Positions 20,962-25,132 of a stretch of 25,132 nt of DNA are shown piece by piece. Position 1 is the stretch's first letter, and every line of letters begins with the position of its first letter. The DNA comes from Gammaproteobacteria bacterium. GTDB taxonomy: Bacteria; Pseudomonadota; Gammaproteobacteria; Steroidobacterales; Steroidobacteraceae. Below the pieces are notes generated by a model. It searched no databases. It was not told where the DNA came from and was given only the letters and a program-made list of their open reading frames with translations. Both the position numbers and the translations under genes were made by a program. Where the stretch lies: the NCBI GenBank assembly GCA_030038645.1, contig JASHSR010000434.1, positions 1-25,132 of the forward strand. The letters run 5' to 3'.

Positions 20962-23298
20962 TCAGGCGGAGGCTGGAGCGTCGGACGACTGCGCGCCGCT
21001 CTGCGGCACGTCCTTCGGGAGGATGTAGCGTCCCTTGCCGTGCTGCAGCAGCTCGGCGAGCTGATCGGAGGTGACGGGCTTGCTGTGTAGATAGCCCTGC
21101 GATTGATCGCAGCCGAGCTGCCAGAGCGCGTCGAGCTGCTCCTGGGTCTCGACGCCCTCGGCGACGACCTGCATCCTGAAGGCGCGCGCGATCTCGATGA
21201 TGATCGAGACGAGCTTGCGGCCGCGCGGGTCGACCATCATTCGGTCGATGAACGTCCGGTCGATCTTCAGGGTGTCGATCGGCAGGTGAGCGAGCCGGCT
21301 GAGGGAGGAGTAGCCGGTGCCGAAGTCGTCGATGGCGACGCTCGCCCCGGCGGCCCGCAACATCTTGAGCTTGCCGACCTCGATGGAGGACTCGTCGATC
21401 AGCGCGCCTTCGGTGATTTCAACGTCGAGGCCGGATTCGGCGCTGGCCCAGGTTTGAGTATGCCTCAGGAAGCGCGCGACGAAATCCGGCAGATGCAATT
21501 GCAGAGGAGAGATGTTGACGGCGACCCGGACGGACGGCAGCCCGAGCCGCTGCCAGCTCTGGCAGTCGGCCGCCGCGCGCTCGATGACCCAGTCGCCCAC
21601 CTCGACGATGAGACCGCTCTGCTCGAGGATCGGAAGGAACTCCCCGGGGGACACGAGGCCCGCGTCTGGATCGTTCCAGCGGATGAGAGCCTCCACGCCC
21701 TCGATGCGGCGAGTCTTCACGGCGACCTTGGGCTGATAGTACAGCTCGAACTGCTGCCGCTCGAGCGCAACGCGCAGCCTTCTCTCGAGCGCAACCCGCG
21801 CGAGCCGAGCCGAGTGCTGCTCCGCGCTGTAGTGACGGTGGCGCTTGCCCGAGGCCTTGGCGGTCCACAGCGCCGCCTCGGACTTTTGCACGAGCACTTC
21901 GGCTTCTCTGCCGTCCTCCGGAAAGATGGCGATGCCGCTGCGAGCCGCGATCGGCACATCCTTCCCCTCGAGATCGAAGGGCTCGGCGAGCAGATCGTTC
22001 AATTGGCTCGTCAGGCTCTCGATGCACATTTGCGGCTCGCCGCTCGCGGGCTGCACGACCGCGAAGGTCCCGCCGGCAAAGTGCGCGAGCCGGTCCGTGT
22101 CCCGGAAGCGCCGCTTCAGGCGATCGGCGAGCAGCTGCAAGAGCAGGTCGCCCGCGTGGCGTCCGAAGGAGTCGTTCACCACACTCAGATTCTCGACGTC
22201 GATCACGGTGACCGCGTAGCGCGCTCCGAGCTTCGCGGAGCGGCGTATCAGCCGATCGAGCCGCTCGCAGAACAGCGTGCGCTTCGCAAGGCCCGTGAGA
22301 ACGTCGAAGTAGGAGAGCAGGCGCACCCGGCTGTCCTGCTGCAGGTACTGCAGCGCGAACGAGAGATTGGCGGCCACCTCGCGCAGCATGCGCGACTCCT
22401 CCTCCCCGACGCTGCCGCGCTCGCGCGTGCACACGGCGAGAACGCCGATCACCGTCTTGTCGACGATGAGCGGCAGGCCGATCACGTGCCGGCTCACGCC
22501 GCCGGGCTGCGAGGCGCCGCTCGCCTCCCCGGAGCCGCCGCAGTCGGCCGAATCGTGGCGAACCAGCGCTCGCTCGCCGTCGGAGTCGAGGAACATGCCG
22601 AAGCGCTCCTGGCCCGAGCGCTTCGCGATGCACTCGCAGAGCTGCGCCGCCTCGGCCTGCTCGATGCCGTTCCACGCGACCGCCTCGAGCGTCTGGGTGC
22701 GGGCCTGCTTCAGCGCGACGAGGGCCGCCGGGTAGCCCCCCACTCCGACGGCCAGGCGGCAGGCCTCGCGCAGCAACTCGCTGCGGTCGTGAATGCGGAT
22801 CACGACGCTGTTGATGCCGCTCAACATGCGCAATACGCCCGTCAGACGCGCGATCTGAGCCTCCTGCTCGCGGCGCACGGCCTTCGCGGCCGCCTCCTGC
22901 AGCGCGCGCTTCACCGCGGGGCCGAGCCGCGCCAGATTGGTCTTGAGGACGTAGTCGACCGCGCCGCGCCGCAGCGCCTCGATCGCCCGCTCCTCGCCGA
23001 TCGTCCCGGAGACGAACAGAAACGGGATCTCCGGCGCGCATTCGCGCGCGATCGCGAGGGCGGACAGTCCATCGAAGGTCGGAAGCGTGAAGTCGGAGAG
23101 GATGATCGTCGGATTGAACGCGCCGAGCGCGGCGCGCATCGACTCTTCGGTGTCCACCCGTTGCATGACGTGGGCGATGCCGCTCGCAAGCAGCTGCCTG
23201 CGGGTGAGCTCCGCCTCGACCTCCATGTCCTCGACGATGAGGACTCGAATGGGGTCCTCGACGGCGAGGTCGGACTCCTTTTCGCTTCTGACGTTCAC
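20962..23298 (-). CDS. Response regulator with GAF, degenerate GGDEF and intact EAL domain (c-di-GMP phosphodiesterase)
   Basis: The 778-residue product has four domains. REC (about 16-135) has the acidic pocket E23-D24, phospho-acceptor D69 in ILSDFTLP, the SGT switch and the Lys in YVLKTN. GAF spans about 160-325 (RLAVGVGGYPAALVAL ... IGLPLIVDKTVIGVLAVC). The GGDEF domain (about 345-495) is inactivated: the active-site stretch reads AGGTF at 408-412 instead of GGDEF, so no cyclase activity is expected. EAL (about 510-755) has E536-A537-L538, NISPLQL, the DDFGTGYSSL metal loop and AEGVET, so phosphodiesterase activity is expected. The start is a GTG at 23298 with only a weak site; no better in-frame start precedes REC. 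No kinase partner is adjacent on the same strand; the divergent CHASE8 sensor could be it. Confidence 0.93.
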   Translation of the reverse strand: MNVRSEKESDLAVEDPIRVLIVEDMEVEAELTRRQLLASGIAHVMQRVDTEESMRAALGAFNPTIILSDFTLPTFDGLSALAIARECAPEIPFLFVSGTIGEERAIEALRRGAVDYVLKTNLARLGPAVKRALQEAAAKAVRREQEAQIARLTGVLRMLSGINSVVIRIHDRSELLREACRLAVGVGGYPAALVALKQARTQTLEAVAWNGIEQAEAAQLCECIAKRSGQERFGMFLDSDGERALVRHDSADCGGSGEASGASQPGGVSRHVIGLPLIVDKTVIGVLAVCTRERGSVGEEESRMLREVAANLSFALQYLQQDSRVRLLSYFDVLTGLAKRTLFCERLDRLIRRSAKLGARYAVTVIDVENLSVVNDSFGRHAGDLLLQLLADRLKRRFRDTDRLAHFAGGTFAVVQPASGEPQMCIESLTSQLNDLLAEPFDLEGKDVPIAARSGIAIFPEDGREAEVLVQKSEAALWTAKASGKRHRHYSAEQHSARLARVALERRLRVALERQQFELYYQPKVAVKTRRIEGVEALIRWNDPDAGLVSPGEFLPILEQSGLIVEVGDWVIERAAADCQSWQRLGLPSVRVAVNISPLQLHLPDFVARFLRHTQTWASAESGLDVEITEGALIDESSIEVGKLKMLRAAGASVAIDDFGTGYSSLSRLAHLPIDTLKIDRTFIDRMMVDPRGRKLVSIIIEIARAFRMQVVAEGVETQEQLDALWQLGCDQSQGYLHSKPVTSDQLAELLQHGKGRYILPKDVPQSGAQSSDAPASA

Positions 23299-23628
23299 CT
23301 CAGAGCTCGTGCGTGATCGAATGGACGGCGGCGCAACGCGCGGCGCAAGTCGAATACGTTAACAGGAGCGGGCGCGCAGGCCCGTGAACTGCATCGCCTC
23401 CTCGTCGATGCGCCGCGCGTCGTCGCCGGCTCGAGAGAGATCCCGCGGCCGGGCTCCTCGCGACGTGACGAGCCTCTCGTCCGAGCATGATCCCTGAGAT
23501 CTCACTCACAATTCGGGGAGCCGAGCCTTTTCACTTAATCTCCGGGCGGTGCATCCTCGATCGCAATCAACTGGGCCGGGCGGCGCGCCGTGAGCGCCCG
23601 CCGGCACACTCGACCCCAATCGGCCGCG
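23299..23628. other. Intergenic region between divergent response regulator and YfiR genes
   Basis: About 330 bp without a gene I can support. It should carry both divergent promoters. A 10-bp palindrome TGAGATCTCA lies at 23495-23504, followed by an AT-richer stretch (23505-23550, including TTTTCACTTAATCT) that is the best place for the YfiR promoter. I cannot name a convincing -35/-10 pair. A minus-strand open frame across 23300-23509 lacks protein-like features. Confidence 0.55.
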
Positions 23629-24171
23629 ATGCGCAGATTACTCGTATACGTCGCTCTCTCGATCGCCGTCGTCGCGCGCTGCGTCGCGCTTGCCGGGCCT
23701 GTCTCGGAGTACCAGGTCAAGGCCGTCTTCCTTTTCAACTTCTCCCAATTCGTCTCCTGGCCGCCCGCGGCGTTCCGCAGCGCCGATGCGCCGCTCGTGA
23801 TCGGTGTGCTCGGGGACGATCCGTTCGGGGGCCAGCTCGATGCGGTCGTCGCCGGGGAGCGCGTCGGGGGTCGGTCGCTCCTCGTGCGCCGCTACCGCGA
23901 CGTGTCCGAGATCAAGGACTGTCAGATCCTGTTCATCGATCGGTCGGAGACGGCGAAGTTGCGCAGCATCGTCGAGGCGCTCCGGGGCCGCAGCATCCTG
24001 ACGGTGAGCGACATCGACGGGTCATCGGGCAGCGGGGTCATGATCGATCTGGTCCTCGAGGGCGATCACATTCGGATGCGCATCAACGTCGCGGCCGCGC
24101 GCGCGAGCGGCCTCGCGCTGAGCTCGCAGCTGCTGCGGCCGGCGGAGATCGTGGGACCCGGGGAGGGATAG
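23629..24171 (+). CDS. YfiR-family (DUF4154) periplasmic protein
   Basis: YfiR proteins are periplasmic; in Pseudomonas aeruginosa YfiR restrains the c-di-GMP cyclase YfiN/TpbB. The chosen ATG (23629) gives 180 residues with a signal peptide (MRRLLVYVALSIAVVARCVALAG, residues 1-23). The family start EYQVKAVFLFNFSQFVSWP follows at 27-45. Later family features include IGVLGDDPFG, LFIDRSE, ILTVSDIDG...GVMIDLVLEGDHIRMRINV. An upstream GTG (23590) would give 13 more residues ahead of the signal peptide and is less likely. The mature protein has a single Cys (C98), so the two disulfides described for P. aeruginosa YfiR cannot form. The next gene begins 2 bp after its stop, and encodes a CHASE8-type sensor, as expected for a YfiR partner. 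Confidence 0.9.
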   Translation: MRRLLVYVALSIAVVARCVALAGPVSEYQVKAVFLFNFSQFVSWPPAAFRSADAPLVIGVLGDDPFGGQLDAVVAGERVGGRSLLVRRYRDVSEIKDCQILFIDRSETAKLRSIVEALRGRSILTVSDIDGSSGSGVMIDLVLEGDHIRMRINVAAARASGLALSSQLLRPAEIVGPGEG

Positions 24172-24173
24172 AG

Positions 24174-25132
24174 ATGGCGCGGCGCGACAGGCAGATCAAA
24201 CGCTCGCTCATGACGATGATGCTGCTCACGAGCGGCATCGTGGTGCTCGTCACGTGCGCCGCGTTCAGCGCCTACGAGCTCTTCAGCGCGCGGCAGCTCG
24301 CCCTGCGCGATCTCACGACGCTCGGGAAGGTGATCGCCGCGAACAGCACGGGCGCGCTCGCGTTCGACGATACCGAGGACGCCTTCGAGACGCTGTCGGC
24401 GCTGCGGGCCGAGCCGCACCTCGTTGCGGCCGCCCTGTACACCCGCAGCGGTCAGCTGTTCGCGAAGTACCCGCGCGGGGTGAGCGCCGCGGAGCTCCCT
24501 GCGGCTCCGCCGCGCGCCGGCTATCGCATCGAGGGCCCGTCGCTCATCGGAGTGCAACCGGTCGTTCAGGGTGGGCGGCGGCTCGGTACGCTTTATCTGA
24601 GGTCCGACCTCGGGGCGATTTACGAGCGCTTCCGGCTCTATGCGCTCATCGCCGTGCTCATCCTCGGCCTGAGCACGCTCGTCGCCTATCTGGTCGCAAC
24701 CCGCCTGCAGCGGGAGATCTCCCGCCCGATCCTGGCGCTCGCGGGCACCGCCCGGTCCGTCTCCGAGAACCGCGACTACTCCGTGCGCGCCCCGCCCGCC
24801 GCGGGCAACGAGCTCGGACTGCTCACCGACGCCTTCAATCACATGCTCACCCGGATCGAGGAGGGCCAGAGCCGGCTCCATAGCCAGCTCACGCGCCTCG
24901 ATCTGCTGCACCGGATCACGCGCGCCACCGGGGCGCGGCAGAACCTGCCGAGCATCTTCGAGGTGGTCCTGCGCACGCTCGAGGAGGATCTGCCCATCGA
25001 CTTCGGCTGCGCGTGCCTGTACGAGGCGGGAACCGAGGCCGTGACGCTCGCGACCGTCGGAGCGGCGAGTGCCTCGCACGCGCCGGCTCTCGGATTGGTC
25101 GACGATGAGGTCATTCCCATCGATCGGAACGG
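24174..25132 (+). CDS. CHASE8-HAMP-GAF membrane sensor, 5' part (truncated by window end)
   Basis: A membrane sensor whose 3' end lies outside the window; 319 residues are visible. A short basic N-terminus precedes TM1 (about 12-35). A periplasmic CHASE8-like domain follows (TTLGKVIAANSTGALAFDD ... EPHLVAAALYTRSG) as in YfiN-family proteins. TM2 lies around 155-176, then a HAMP domain (SRPILALAGTARSVSENRDYSV ... NELGLLTDAFNHMLTRIEE), a coiled coil, and the beginning of a GAF domain (HRITRATGARQNLPSIFEVVL ... DFGCACLYE). The ATG at 24174 has GGAGG 7 bp upstream, and is 2 bp after the YfiR stop, so they are coupled. The GAF directly after HAMP points to a histidine kinase or hybrid kinase rather than to YfiN itself, which has GGDEF after HAMP, but the output domain is not seen. 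Confidence 0.85.
   Translation, partial: MARRDRQIKRSLMTMMLLTSGIVVLVTCAAFSAYELFSARQLALRDLTTLGKVIAANSTGALAFDDTEDAFETLSALRAEPHLVAAALYTRSGQLFAKYPRGVSAAELPAAPPRAGYRIEGPSLIGVQPVVQGGRRLGTLYLRSDLGAIYERFRLYALIAVLILGLSTLVAYLVATRLQREISRPILALAGTARSVSENRDYSVRAPPAAGNELGLLTDAFNHMLTRIEEGQSRLHSQLTRLDLLHRITRATGARQNLPSIFEVVLRTLEEDLPIDFGCACLYEAGTEAVTLATVGAASASHAPALGLVDDEVIPIDRN

Noticed and set aside
21103..23316. 737-codon plus-strand frame opposite the REC-GAF-GGDEF-EAL gene
   Set aside because: Composition is Arg/Leu/Glu/Asp-rich without motifs; the opposite strand is clearly coding.

Overview
The window is GC-rich chromosomal DNA from a gammaproteobacterium, most likely an environmental one of the Steroidobacteraceae/Nevskiales/Xanthomonadales kind. 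Three things point there: the rpsA-ihfB-lapB block with strongly gammaproteobacterial protein sequences, a CysJ/CysI-type NADPH sulfite reductase, and a LexA-like motif of the gammaproteobacterial form. The taxon below class level is an inference. I see no rRNA, tRNA, CRISPR array, insertion sequence or prophage, so this is ordinary chromosome with a changing set of accessory genes.

Layout. (1) 1-3384, plus strand: the 3' part of rpsA (ribosomal protein S1), then ihfB, lapB and galU. This is a housekeeping block for translation, nucleoid architecture, LPS homeostasis and UDP-glucose supply. (2) 3515-5130: a DUF2934 protein, a small unrecognised minus-strand gene, and a divergent LOG-family nucleotide hydrolase. 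A LexA-like (SOS) box sits between the last two. (3) 5162-10164, minus strand: cysJ-cysI (assimilatory sulfite reductase) followed at 7 bp by a spinster-type MFS transporter. The cysJ upstream region holds an inverted repeat and an array of about nine ~10-bp tandem repeats. (4) 10505-12093, plus strand: an apparently exported SAM-dependent methyltransferase and a YfcG-type glutathione transferase. (5) 12063-15607, minus strand: a membrane diguanylate cyclase and an Slt70-type lytic transglycosylase with a strange proline-rich 62-residue leader. (6) 15732-18016: an aldo/keto reductase (plus) and a Kch-type potassium channel (minus). (7) 18137-20820: a TauD/TfdA-type dioxygenase translationally coupled to an SDR oxidoreductase, with a second SDR facing them. 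(8) 20962-25132: a REC-GAF-degenerate GGDEF-EAL response regulator (minus), diverging from a YfiR-family periplasmic protein and the start of a CHASE8-HAMP-GAF membrane sensor (plus) that runs off the window.

Themes. Cyclic-di-GMP/sensory signalling appears three times: a GGEEF cyclase with an intact I-site, an EAL phosphodiesterase with an inactivated cyclase domain, and a YfiR-CHASE8 pair. A redox/sulfur theme links cysJI and the GST. A small catabolic or detoxifying set (dioxygenase, two SDRs, AKR, MFS) is suggested, but its substrate cannot be read from sequence.

I do not see a clear-cut new defence or mobile system. The most unusual items are the SOS-like box beside a small unrecognised gene, the signal-peptide-bearing methyltransferase, the 10-bp repeat array upstream of cysJ, and the repeat-built leader of the transglycosylase.
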